From Aneurinibacillus sp. REN35 (GTDB lineage Bacteria > Bacillota > Bacilli > Aneurinibacillales > Aneurinibacillaceae): a stretch of 64,000 nt of DNA. The notes beneath the pieces were generated by a model. It worked only from the letters and a program-made list of their open reading frames with translations. It was not told the origin of the DNA and searched no databases. The position numbers and the translations under genes are program-made. Location of the stretch: assembly GCF_041379945.2 (NCBI RefSeq), contig NZ_JBFTXJ020000006.1:208251-272250 (forward strand), written 5' to 3'. Shown here piece by piece: positions 8,513 through 16,078 of the stretch (position 1 is the stretch's first letter; the number at the start of each line of letters is the position of its first letter).

Positions 8513-9436
8513 TTATCCTCGTATACACCGCTGCGCAAGCCTTGCAATCCCGTGCGCGAACGGCAGTGCCAAAAGCGAGCAAATTACGTTGAATAGTGTC
8601 TGTGCATGGGCAATCTGGATGGCAGCATCACCTGTCAGCCATGCCACAGTCATTCCGAGTTGTTCGATAAAGGGAAGAAACAGAAGAACACCTGCGATGT
8701 TGAGTACGACATGAACCCATGCTACCTGCTTGGCTGCCGCATTTCCGCCTACCGCAGCCATTACCGCGGTTACACATGTGCCGATATTGCTTCCGAGCAC
8801 GATAGCGATGCCCATGCCAAGTGAAAGGAGTTGTTCATTCATGAATCCCATCGTCATGGCAGTTACAGCCGAGCTGCTGTGAAGAAGCGCTGTAAACGCT
8901 GCACCAAGAAACACTCCATTGAAATAGCTGCTGTCCGGCCGTGCCAGTGCCGAGAGGAAGAAGGCGGTATGCTGAAGCGGTTCGGCTGCTGTCTGCATTA
9001 CCTGGATGCCTAAGAATACACAGCCGAACCCGGATAGCGACATGCCCACGGCGCGTACGATGTTAGAGCGCATCCACAGCACCGAACAGCCAAGTAGAAA
9101 CATAGGCAGGGCCATTTTTTGCGGATTCAGTGCGATCAACTGGGTGGTAAAGGTCGTGCCGATGTTCGTTCCAAGAATGATGCCCACGGTTTGTGGAAAG
9201 GAAAGCAAGCGGGCATTGGCAAGACCGATTGTTACTACCGAGACTGCACTGCTGCTCTGTACGAGCATTGTCATCAATGTGCCGGTAAGCAGACCGCGTG
9301 TTGGTGTTTTTGTAAAGCGAATAAGCCAACGGTGCAGGTTATCACCAGCGAGTGCAAAGAGACCAATACGCATCAAATGCATACCACCTAAAAATAAACC
9401 AAGCCCTAGTAATAGGGCGAAAATAAGCATCGTCAT
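8513..9436 (-). CDS. yqeW: Na/Pi cotransporter family membrane protein
   Basis: Polytopic membrane protein of the Na/Pi cotransporter family (PF02690), 307 residues, matching the short YqeW type without the PhoU-like tail. Two inverted repeats each carry the Q-S-S-S / H-S-S-S signature: Q-S-S-S-A-V-S-V-V-T near residue 60 and H-S-S-S-A-V-T-A-M-T near 185, each followed by a G-x-N-I-G-T motif. I start at the ATG at 9436, seven bases after GGAAGGAGT; the ATG at 9454 lies before that site. It likely moves phosphate with sodium. In B. subtilis yqeW neighbours mtaB and rpsU (recalled), as here but further apart. Confidence 0.88.
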   Translation of the reverse strand: MTMLIFALLLGLGLFLGGMHLMRIGLFALAGDNLHRWLIRFTKTPTRGLLTGTLMTMLVQSSSAVSVVTIGLANARLLSFPQTVGIILGTNIGTTFTTQLIALNPQKMALPMFLLGCSVLWMRSNIVRAVGMSLSGFGCVFLGIQVMQTAAEPLQHTAFFLSALARPDSSYFNGVFLGAAFTALLHSSSAVTAMTMGFMNEQLLSLGMGIAIVLGSNIGTCVTAVMAAVGGNAAAKQVAWVHVVLNIAGVLLFLPFIEQLGMTVAWLTGDAAIQIAHAQTLFNVICSLLALPFAHGIARLAQRCIRG

Positions 9437-9530
9437 CGGTTTGACTCCTTCCATCCACTTCTACCCCAATATGTATGCGGCAGAAGGGACGGGCATGACA
9501 GGCACACTGATCGTTTCACCGAATAACAGC

Positions 9531-9556
9531 AAAAAGCAGACCCATAGTGGATCTGC
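9531..9556 (-). terminator. Terminator after the proline-rich gene
   Basis: Read on the minus strand, GCAGATCC / GGGTCTGC forms a stem with a 5-base loop followed by five T, 12 bases past the stop at 9568. Confidence 0.75.
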
Positions 9557-9567
9557 CGCAAGTGCTT

Positions 9568-10014
9568 CTAAACGTTGCAGATGAAAGAATCGATTCGGCG
9601 TGTATCGAGTCCGCCGATCGAATAGCCGAAGAATGGGACGTAGCGGTAGAACATTACCGTTTGCTGCCGGATACGGAACGGCCAGATCCAATACTGTTCG
9701 CCGTTGGACAGCCATACATACGTCCAACGGAACAGGCAGAGCCTAAGACTTCCCGGAGCTACCGCCTTTGCATTCAGTGCCTGCTGCTGCGAAGGAATAA
9801 AGGGGGGAGGGGGAGACGTCGGCTGCATTGGCTGTTCGCCGGGCGGTCCACCTGGAAAAGGGAATTGAGGTCCAGGTCCCATTCCTGGCGGACCTGGAGG
9901 CGGGGGTGGTGGAAAGCCGCCTGATGGGGGCTGCGATGGAAACATCCCCGGAATGTTTGGCGGATTGAAGGAAAACGAAAACTGTCTATCATCATTTTTT
10001 CGGGATTTACCCAT
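9568..10014 (-). CDS. Proline-rich protein of unknown function
   Basis: A 148-residue protein. Residues 17-75 are rich in Pro, Gly and Gln with runs of P and repeats such as P-G-P-P-G-M-G-P-G-P. The C-terminal ~60 residues form a compact aromatic and basic segment (L-R-L-C-L-F-R-W-T-Y-V-W-L, then W-I-W-P-F and F-Y-R-Y-V-P-F-F-G-Y) resembling Bacillus proteins with an unhelpful 'transporter' label; no transporter feature is visible. There is no signal peptide. GGAAGGTG precedes the ATG. It is divergent from the next small gene. The low-complexity half and the conserved tail suggest a surface or spore-coat role, which is a guess. Confidence 0.6.
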   Translation of the reverse strand: MGKSRKNDDRQFSFSFNPPNIPGMFPSQPPSGGFPPPPPPGPPGMGPGPQFPFPGGPPGEQPMQPTSPPPPFIPSQQQALNAKAVAPGSLRLCLFRWTYVWLSNGEQYWIWPFRIRQQTVMFYRYVPFFGYSIGGLDTRRIDSFICNV

Positions 10015-10044
10015 AGTGTAACACCTTCCTTTCCGTATAGACTA

Positions 10045-10072
10045 TTCACAAACCGGGACGAATGCGTATAAA
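10045..10072 (+). promoter_or_regulatory. SigA-type promoter for the 82-residue protein gene
   Basis: TTCACA (10045-10050), 16-base spacer, TATAAA (10067-10072), about 50 bases before the ATG at 10121. Confidence 0.55.
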
Positions 10073-10120
10073 ATAGGCACAAGCCTGCCGGGCAAGATTA
10101 CATGTGAGAGGATGAGCGAA

Positions 10121-10369
10121 ATGGAAGCGAAGAAGAATGGCTGCAACCTGGATCACTCGGTAGAGGATGTACGCAAGAAACTTGGGGCGATCAGACCGCA
10201 TCTGCCAACGAGTATTGCGCAGGCCTTACCGGAATACGTAGAAGGCGGACGGACACAAGAGGAGCTAAATGAGGTGTTTCATTTATTGAAGAAGTACGAT
10301 CTGGCCGATGAGGAAGAAAAGGCCCGACGCAATGAGGAGTTTAATCAACTCTTGCAGCATATTTCCTAA
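10121..10369 (+). CDS. Small acidic hypothetical protein
   Basis: An 82-residue soluble protein I do not recognise. It is charged and helical (E/K-rich), with no membrane segment or signal peptide. The ATG at 10121 has GAGAGG nine bases upstream; an ATG at 10112 directly abuts that site and is less likely. It stands alone between a promoter and a strong terminator, which supports a real gene. Confidence 0.65.
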   Translation: MEAKKNGCNLDHSVEDVRKKLGAIRPHLPTSIAQALPEYVEGGRTQEELNEVFHLLKKYDLADEEEKARRNEEFNQLLQHIS

Positions 10370-10374
10370 GAGAG

Positions 10375-10408
10375 ATCTCCCGCTTATGGACAAGCGGGAG
10401 ATTTTTTT
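10375..10408 (+). terminator. Terminator after the 82-residue protein gene
   Basis: Perfect 11-bp stem ATCTCCCGCTT / AAGCGGGAGAT, 6-base loop, seven T. Confidence 0.92.
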
Positions 10409-10494
10409 GTAAGAGTACGACAGAAAATCTTTCTTCTTAACGAAAAATATAGCAGTCACAACTTATATCAAATCACGAAAGGGAGAATGTAGAC

Positions 10495-11127
10495 ATGAAT
10501 AAAAAAATTGTGAGTGGATTATTAGCAGCTACGCTTCTTATGGGCGGCACATCGGTATTGGCACAGGATGCTAAGCCAGCAGCAGAGAAGTCAAAAGAGC
10601 CAGAGCAAGCAGTCAAAGCAACTGGGCTTGAAAATGCACTAAACCATGTAAAAAGCGAAACAGCCCGTCAAGCCATTAAGGCAAACATTGAAAAACAAGC
10701 TGCATCTACGGCTGATACAATCAATGTAACACCGCCAACGGACAAGCAGGACAAGACAGAAGTGAGTAAAGAGGCTATGATTACAGTAAAGATCAACGGT
10801 AAGCTCATTCTAGCAGATCAGAAGCCGGTAAATATTAACGGCCGTGTTGTCGTGCCGCTGCGCAGCATTTTTGAAGCGCTTGGGGCTGACATCAAGTGGG
10901 ATGACGCCAAGAAAATTGTTCATGCAGCAAAGGGAAATAAGAAAATCAAGGTGAAAATCGGAGATCAGATCGCAGAAATTAACGGCAAGAAAGTGCAGCT
11001 CGATCAAAAAGCAATTCTCTTACATGATCGTTCCATGGTGCCGGTTCGTTTCGTAAGCGAGGCACTTGGTGCAAATGTGGAATGGGATGCCAAAAACATG
11101 ACAGTTCATATTAAGACGGTAAAATAA
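10495..11127 (+). CDS. Secreted stalk-domain protein (copper amine oxidase N-terminal-like)
   Basis: A 210-residue exported protein. Residues 1-23 are a signal peptide (M-N-K-K-I, a Leu/Ala core, then V-L-A-Q). A charged, Ala-rich linker to about residue 90 leads to two copies of the stalk module (PF07833) between about 95 and 208: V-V-V-P-L-R-S-I-F-E-A-L-G-A with I-K-W-D, and S-M-V-P-V-R-F-V-S-E-A-L-G-A with V-E-W-D. Such modules are cell-surface binding or scaffolding units in Bacillota, not copper enzymes. AAAGGGAGAA precedes the ATG. Single gene with its own terminator. Confidence 0.85.
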   Translation: MNKKIVSGLLAATLLMGGTSVLAQDAKPAAEKSKEPEQAVKATGLENALNHVKSETARQAIKANIEKQAASTADTINVTPPTDKQDKTEVSKEAMITVKINGKLILADQKPVNINGRVVVPLRSIFEALGADIKWDDAKKIVHAAKGNKKIKVKIGDQIAEINGKKVQLDQKAILLHDRSMVPVRFVSEALGANVEWDAKNMTVHIKTVK

Positions 11128-11138
11128 ATAAAAAGGTG

Positions 11139-11169
11139 AAAGCGAATGCTGATTGGCATTCGCTTTTTT
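11139..11169 (+). terminator. Terminator after the stalk-domain gene
   Basis: Stem AAAGCGAATGC / GCATTCGCTTT, 6-base loop, then a T-run. Confidence 0.9.
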
Positions 11170-11301
11170 GATGCATTTTTTTGCGATAGATAATGATTAC
11201 ACAGATAGATTTTCTGTTATATAGTGGAGAGAGATCCCATTTTTATATTCCCTTTATTTGGGTACAAATGGTATCTTTTTTATATAGAGGAGGAGATGGC
11301 G

Positions 11302-12204
11302 ATGAGTGAGGCATTTTGGGATATGGCACCATCCGATGAGCGATGGGGGCATCAGGAACAGATATGCGAGAGTGGAGTGAAATTGCATTTTGTACGTCAG
11401 GGCGAAGGCAAGCCGGTGCTGCTTCTGCATGGATGGCCGGGCTTTTGGTATGATTGGCGGCGTGTTATCCCTATGTTGGCGCAGAAAGCAGATGTCATTG
11501 CCCCTGATTTTCGCGGATTTGGCAGCTCCGACAGACCTGATCTTCCTCCGACAGAAGGGTATACGCCGCAGGTGCTGGCCGAGGACATAGTCTTTTTGAT
11601 ACGCCAACTTAATTTAGAACAAGTCGTCCTGGTCGCACATGACATCGGTGCTACGGTTGCGCAGACACTGGCACGGATAGCTCCCGAGAGAATTGATTCT
11701 ATCGTGTTGCTGAACCCACCGTATCCTGGAATCGGCAGCCGTCGATTTGATCCAGCGGTACAAGGGCAGTTCTGGTATCAGCATTTTCATAACCTGCCGT
11801 GGGCGGAGGAATTGGTTGGACGTGACCGAGATACGATAGATTTGTATTTACGCCATTTCTATGAGCATTGGACCGGAAGAAAAGAAGCGCTTCGTCCCGA
11901 AGAATTCGAGTATATTGTAGATACGTATGCCAAGCCGGGAGCATTTGCGTCAAGTATCGCTTATTATCGAGCCAGGGCAGGCGCACGAGCTAAGGAAGCC
12001 GGTACAGATCCGCAGAAGATAAAAATTACACACCCGACTACTGTATTGTGGGGAAAGGCCGATCCAGTCATACTTGCGAGTTGGTCGGATCGGCTTGATG
12101 AATATTTCAGTAACGTCCAGCTTTGCCTACTAGAAGGAGTGGGACATTTCGTTCCGTTTGAGGCGCCTGAAGAAGTCGTAACGGCAATTTCTGCGCGTCT
12201 ATAG
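11302..12204 (+). CDS. Alpha/beta hydrolase of the epoxide hydrolase / dehalogenase type
   Basis: A cytosolic 300-residue alpha/beta-hydrolase. The oxyanion motif H-G-W-P-G-F is at about residue 46. The nucleophile elbow reads A-H-D-I-G-A with Asp114, so the nucleophile is aspartate as in epoxide hydrolases and haloalkane or fluoroacetate dehalogenases, not the serine of esterases. The catalytic His282 is in G-V-G-H-F-V-P-F-E-A-P. A helical cap lies between about 140 and 235. The ATG at 11302 is seven bases after GAGGAGG; earlier in-frame ATGs are too close to or ahead of that site. Stands alone with a terminator behind it; the substrate cannot be named. Confidence 0.85.
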   Translation: MSEAFWDMAPSDERWGHQEQICESGVKLHFVRQGEGKPVLLLHGWPGFWYDWRRVIPMLAQKADVIAPDFRGFGSSDRPDLPPTEGYTPQVLAEDIVFLIRQLNLEQVVLVAHDIGATVAQTLARIAPERIDSIVLLNPPYPGIGSRRFDPAVQGQFWYQHFHNLPWAEELVGRDRDTIDLYLRHFYEHWTGRKEALRPEEFEYIVDTYAKPGAFASSIAYYRARAGARAKEAGTDPQKIKITHPTTVLWGKADPVILASWSDRLDEYFSNVQLCLLEGVGHFVPFEAPEEVVTAISARL

Positions 12205-12229
12205 AGATAATAAAATATATAGGGTAGAT

Positions 12230-12259
12230 GGGGACTGTACAGCGTACGGTTCCCTTTTT
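12230..12259 (+). terminator. Terminator after the alpha/beta hydrolase
   Basis: GGGGACTGTAC pairs with GTACGGTTCCC (two G-T pairs) around a 3-base loop; five T follow. Confidence 0.8.
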
Positions 12260-12294
12260 GTTATGAAATGTTCAAGGAATATTTATACAAACGA

Positions 12295-12323
12295 TTGCAA
12301 TTAGACTGTTATTTCGTTATAGT
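12295..12323 (+). promoter_or_regulatory. SigA-type promoter for the GGDEF-EAL gene
   Basis: TTGCAA (12295-12300), 17-base spacer, TATAGT (12318-12323), 47 bases before the ATG. Confidence 0.6.
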
Positions 12324-12369
12324 TCAAATAATAAACACAAGTCTTTTTGCCTAAAGAAAGAGGTTCTAT

Positions 12370-14565
12370 ATGCTTACGTTTAACTCGAGTAATATTCGTG
12401 CGGTTACATTGCTCAATCAGTTTCTTAGCAGTATGCAGTATAAAGATGTACTGGAGCCGTTGGTTGATGAAGTTATCACAGAACTTAAAGAAGCATTACG
12501 AGAAATAGCTGAACTGAAGTGGGCGCTAGATATGTCTACGATCGTAGCCGTTACCAATACTTCCGGCAATATTCTGTATGTAAATGATAGATTCTGCGAA
12601 ATTTCAGGTTATAGCAGAGAAGAACTGCTTGGACAAAATCATCGTATCGTGAATTCGGGATGTCATAAGCGGACTTTTTTCCATGAGATGTGGAGAACAA
12701 TCGCACGCGGAGAAGTATGGCACGGAGAAGTGAAGAACAAGGCGAAAGATGGTTCTTTTTATTGGGTGAATACGACAATTGTACCTTTGATGAACGAACA
12801 GGGTAAGCCGATTCAATATATTTCTTTCCGCAATGATATTACCAAAGGCAAAGAGGCGGAAGAGAAGCTTAGGCAGGCACTTAAAAATGATTTTATTCGC
12901 ACCGTCAACGCGCTGCATAATTTCGTATTTAAGCTCAATAAGCGGGAGGACGGCTCGCTGATTTATGTTTTGTTTGAAGGGGAACTGGCCAAACAACTGG
13001 ATTTAACGACAGATAAAACATATGGTAAGACGCCGTGGGAAGTATTTCCGCAGGAAACCGCTGAGATTCTAGCATTCAATTATCAGCGTGCGTTCAATGG
13101 CGAGAGAGCTACCTATAGCTATAGATATAAGGAACGAGATTTTCAGACTTCTTTATCGCCTATTATAGAAAACGGCGAGATTATCGAGATTATTGGATCT
13201 ACGAGCGAAATTACGGATCTAAAAAGAGCGGAGGAAACCATTCGGCAGATGGCTCATCTTGATCCGCTTACGAATCTTGGGAACCGACGTAAGTTTACTG
13301 AAGATTTATCGGAGGCGCTCCGTGAAGCAGAAGCATCCGCGCATGAGGTGGGTGTTATGTTTCTGGATTTGGATCGTTTCAAGCAAATCAATGATACGCT
13401 TGGCCATACGGTAGGTGACCTGCTTTTGCAGGGAGTTGCTGCTCGGCTTGAGGAAGAGAGTGGAGAGAATTGCAGTATTTATCGGCTTGGCGGGGATGAA
13501 TTCCTTGTTCTGCTGCGCTATATTCATGACCAACAGGAAGCCGTAGATATGACAGAACGTATCATGCAGCTATTCCGTACGACATTTAAAGCGGGACATT
13601 ATGAGCTCTATGTGACCTGCAGTATCGGCATTAGCACCTATCCGTTCTCAGGAACAGACATTGAGTCGTTGATGAAGAACGCTGATACCGCTATGTACCA
13701 TGCAAAGAATTATGGACGCAATACGTATCGGCTGTATACGCCTGAGATGAACATGGAGTACGACGAGCATTTGAAGATTGAGACGCATCTGCGTAAAGCG
13801 ATCGAAAACAATGAGCTGCAGTTGTATTATCAGCCAAAAGTGCATACCGAAACCAAGCAGATCAAAGGAATGGAAGCACTCCTGCGCTGGATTCATCCGA
13901 GTTTGGGCTTTGTATCTCCTGCTAAATTCATTCCGATTGCGGAGGAGACAGGGCTGATTATTGCCATCGGTGAATGGGTGCTGCGTACAGCATGCGAACA
14001 GAATAAGCGCTGGCTTGATGCGGGCTATACTCCACTGCGGGTGAGTGTGAATGTGTCAGCTCTTCAATTCCAACAGCCAACATTCGTGAGTCTGGTGCGC
14101 GACGTGCTGATGGAGACCGGGCTTGATCCATACTATTTGGAGTTAGAGATTACCGAGAATTGCATGGTCAATGATGTGGAAGATAATATTATTACATTAA
14201 TGCAGCTTCGTGATATGGGCGTGCGGATCTCTATTGATGATTTTGGCACGGGATACTCATCGCTTAGCTATTTGAAGCGGTTCCCAATACACGCGCTAAA
14301 AATTGATCAGTCCTTTGTGCGGGATGTGGTGGTCGATAAGGACAATGCCGCCATTGTTAAAGCGATTATCCAGCTTGCACATCATATGGAGATGAAGCTG
14401 GTAGCAGAAGGGGTGGAGGATGAGCAGACCTTTGCCTTTCTTGCTGCTGAACACTGTGATGAAGTGCAGGGATATTATTTCAGCCGCCCGCTCCCAACAG
14501 CCGATTTCGAGCGAATGCTTGGTGAGAGGCCGAGGATGGAACCAGAAAAGCCAGGGATTATGTAA
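12370..14565 (+). CDS. PAS-PAS-GGDEF-EAL cyclic-di-GMP protein
   Basis: A 731-residue cytoplasmic protein that links signal sensing to cyclic di-GMP turnover. A short helical N terminus is followed by PAS domains at about 45-165 (I-L-Y-V-N-D-R-F-C-E-I-S-G-Y-S) and 175-285, a GGDEF domain about 290-455 with intact active-site motif GGDEF at 374-378, and an EAL domain about 465-715. The EAL motif has Glu502 in E-A-L-L-R-W and the later metal ligands are present: N in N-V-S-A-L-Q, E in E-I-T-E-N and the D-D of I-D-D-F-G-T-G. Both domains therefore look catalytically complete; which dominates cannot be told. No transmembrane segment is seen. AAAGAGG lies upstream of the ATG. Confidence 0.92.
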   Translation: MLTFNSSNIRAVTLLNQFLSSMQYKDVLEPLVDEVITELKEALREIAELKWALDMSTIVAVTNTSGNILYVNDRFCEISGYSREELLGQNHRIVNSGCHKRTFFHEMWRTIARGEVWHGEVKNKAKDGSFYWVNTTIVPLMNEQGKPIQYISFRNDITKGKEAEEKLRQALKNDFIRTVNALHNFVFKLNKREDGSLIYVLFEGELAKQLDLTTDKTYGKTPWEVFPQETAEILAFNYQRAFNGERATYSYRYKERDFQTSLSPIIENGEIIEIIGSTSEITDLKRAEETIRQMAHLDPLTNLGNRRKFTEDLSEALREAEASAHEVGVMFLDLDRFKQINDTLGHTVGDLLLQGVAARLEEESGENCSIYRLGGDEFLVLLRYIHDQQEAVDMTERIMQLFRTTFKAGHYELYVTCSIGISTYPFSGTDIESLMKNADTAMYHAKNYGRNTYRLYTPEMNMEYDEHLKIETHLRKAIENNELQLYYQPKVHTETKQIKGMEALLRWIHPSLGFVSPAKFIPIAEETGLIIAIGEWVLRTACEQNKRWLDAGYTPLRVSVNVSALQFQQPTFVSLVRDVLMETGLDPYYLELEITENCMVNDVEDNIITLMQLRDMGVRISIDDFGTGYSSLSYLKRFPIHALKIDQSFVRDVVVDKDNAAIVKAIIQLAHHMEMKLVAEGVEDEQTFAFLAAEHCDEVQGYYFSRPLPTADFERMLGERPRMEPEKPGIM

Positions 14566-14579
14566 TCCCCGGCTTTTTT
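14546..14579. terminator. Bidirectional terminator overlapping the GGDEF-EAL stop codon
   Basis: AAAAGCCAGGGATTA pairs with TAATCCCCGGCTTTT (one A-C mismatch). The stop codon TAA (14563-14565) is inside the hairpin. The A-run on the left serves the converging minus-strand gene ending at 14602. Confidence 0.82.
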
Positions 14580-14601
14580 GTGCGTCGATTCATCGTATTG
14601 C

Positions 14602-14985
14602 TTACTTATATTCAACTTGGCTGTGCTTCATGGCAACCAGCTCACCCTGCGATAAGGACATCATAAGAATTGCGATCATCTCATGCATAATAATGGTGTG
14701 CTGGTTCGCTGACTCCTGCATATATACACGCAACTGTTCACGGACGCTTGGGACACCGGTTACTTCGATGATAATATCGATCTCGCTGCCCTTTTGCGCA
14801 AGCTCCATAAAATCAGTGGTAATGTCAATGCCTTTTTCTTTAGCAAAAACCATTCCGGGAGCATCTTCATGAAGATCGGCGACCCCAACAATATTTACAA
14901 AAGATGCCTCCGCAAGTTGGCGCAATAGGGGTGTTCCTGTATCGCCGCCGCCGATGATCGCGATGTTAATTTTTCCATTGTTCAT
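14602..14985 (-). CDS. Small single-domain Rossmann-fold protein
   Basis: A 127-residue protein beginning with a classic nucleotide-binding fold: I-N-I-A-I-I-G-G-G-D-T-G at residues 6-17, an acidic residue after beta-2 in V-G-V-A-D-L-H, and I-D-I-I-I-E-V-T-G near 69-77. This is the NAD(P)-binding half of dehydrogenases such as homoserine or dihydrodipicolinate dehydrogenases, but no catalytic domain follows; the C-terminal ~45 residues are helical and Met/His/Gln-rich. It could bind NAD(H) as a redox sensor; that is speculation. GGAGGGATAAAG precedes the ATG. Not a fragment of a neighbour: no downstream continuation exists in other frames. Confidence 0.65.
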   Translation of the reverse strand: MNNGKINIAIIGGGDTGTPLLRQLAEASFVNIVGVADLHEDAPGMVFAKEKGIDITTDFMELAQKGSEIDIIIEVTGVPSVREQLRVYMQESANQHTIIMHEMIAILMMSLSQGELVAMKHSQVEYK

Positions 14986-15088
14986 CTTTATCCCTCCGAT
15001 GTATGTCTATATCCTACATTTTCAAATTATATCGTTCTTAGGCCCTATGAACAATAAAACAGTTTGAAAAATTTGTAACATTTCCGTT

Positions 15089-15106
15089 AATGAATAGCTA
15101 TTCATT
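15089..15106 (+). promoter_or_regulatory. 18-bp perfect palindrome ahead of fadH
   Basis: AATGAATAGCTATTCATT is self-complementary over 18 bases and lies about 60 bases before the fadH start. The TGAAT/ATTCA half-sites resemble the recalled operator of the TetR-type fatty-acid regulator FadR of Bacillus (TGAATGA-TA-TCATTCA). Function inferred. Confidence 0.5.
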
Positions 15107-15164
15107 TTCTTTTTGGAAGATTTGCGTTACTATTGATAGTATTCAAACAATAAGGAGGAAAAGC

Positions 15165-15929
15165 ATGAAAGGAAAAGTAGCGATTGTGACGGGTGCTTCA
15201 AGCGGAATGGGAAAGGCGATGGCACATAAGTTTGCTCAAAAAGGCGCCAAGGTAGTTATTACGGGACGCAATGAGGAAAAGCTGCATGCCGCAAAGCAGG
15301 AAATTGAGCAGACGGACGGGCAGATTTTATGCGTGCAGATGGATGTACGCAATCCTGATGATGTAGCACGGATGGTTGACGAGACGAAGCGGGCATTTGG
15401 CGGTATGGATTACTTGGTTAATAACGCTGCAGGTAATTTTATTTGTCCTGCTGAAGACTTGTCAATAAACGGCTGGAATTCTGTCATTAATATTGTACTG
15501 AACGGTACATGGTACTGCTCGCAAGCGGTAGGGAAAGAATGGATTGCGCAAGGTAAAAAAGGCAGCATCCTCAATATGCTTGCAACATATGCCTGGTTGG
15601 CCGGTGCTGGCGTCATTCACTCTGCTTCGGCAAAAGCCGGTGTGCTCTCCATGACCCGTACGCTTGCTGTGGAGTGGGGGGGCAAATACGGCATTCGTGT
15701 CAATGCGATCGCACCAGGTCCTATTGATAATACCGGTGGGGCAGCAAAGCTCTGGGAATCAGAGGCGGCGGCTCGTATGACGCTTGAGAGTGTACCGCTT
15801 GGCCGATTGGGACAACCGGAAGAGATTGCAAATCTTGCTTATTTCCTGCTATCTCCAGAAGCAGAATACATAAATGGAGAGTGTGTGACGATGGATGGCG
15901 GGCAATGGCTTAACCGTCTTCCGTTCTAA
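15165..15929 (+). CDS. fadH: 2,4-dienoyl-CoA reductase, short-chain dehydrogenase family
   Basis: A 254-residue SDR enzyme matching the B. subtilis FadH/YkuF type, which reduces 2,4-dienoyl-CoA with NADPH during breakdown of unsaturated fatty acids. Visible: the cofactor motif T-G-A-S-S-G-M-G, the N-N-A-A-G-N-F-I-C-P-A-E segment typical of dienoyl-CoA reductases, and the C-terminal D-G-G-Q-W-L-N. The usual catalytic Tyr/Lys pair is modified: the site reads A-T-Y-A-W then H-S-A-S-A-K-A-G, where K is conserved and the standard Tyr four residues before it is Ser, as in this subfamily. ATG 15165 follows AAGGAGGAAAAGC. Alone in its transcript; a palindrome upstream suggests fatty-acid control. Confidence 0.88.
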   Translation: MKGKVAIVTGASSGMGKAMAHKFAQKGAKVVITGRNEEKLHAAKQEIEQTDGQILCVQMDVRNPDDVARMVDETKRAFGGMDYLVNNAAGNFICPAEDLSINGWNSVINIVLNGTWYCSQAVGKEWIAQGKKGSILNMLATYAWLAGAGVIHSASAKAGVLSMTRTLAVEWGGKYGIRVNAIAPGPIDNTGGAAKLWESEAAARMTLESVPLGRLGQPEEIANLAYFLLSPEAEYINGECVTMDGGQWLNRLPF

Positions 15930-15959
15930 CCTTTTCATATAATCTGATGGAATAGATGA

Positions 15960-16000
15960 TCCGGCTTTCTCGTGTAAACGGAAGGCTGGTTTTTCTTTTT
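15960..16000 (+). terminator. Probable terminator after fadH
   Basis: CCGGCTTTCTCG and CGGAAGGCTGG form an imperfect stem with a short loop, followed by a T-rich run. Confidence 0.5.
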
Positions 16001-16078
16001 TATTAGGAGGGAGGGCCGGGTTTATGGTAATCTGTTAATGAGTTAAAGAAAGTAAAAACGGTAAAGAGGGACGATCGA

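Noticed and set aside
9006..9584. A 192-residue plus-strand frame opposite the Na/Pi cotransporter gene
   Set aside because: Antisense to a recognised membrane protein; Pro/Arg/Ser-rich shadow composition.
11188..11202. Fur-box-like AGATAATGATTACAC before the alpha/beta hydrolase
   Set aside because: The second half of the inverted repeat is poor (only 11 of 15 positions fit), and the gene has no iron link.
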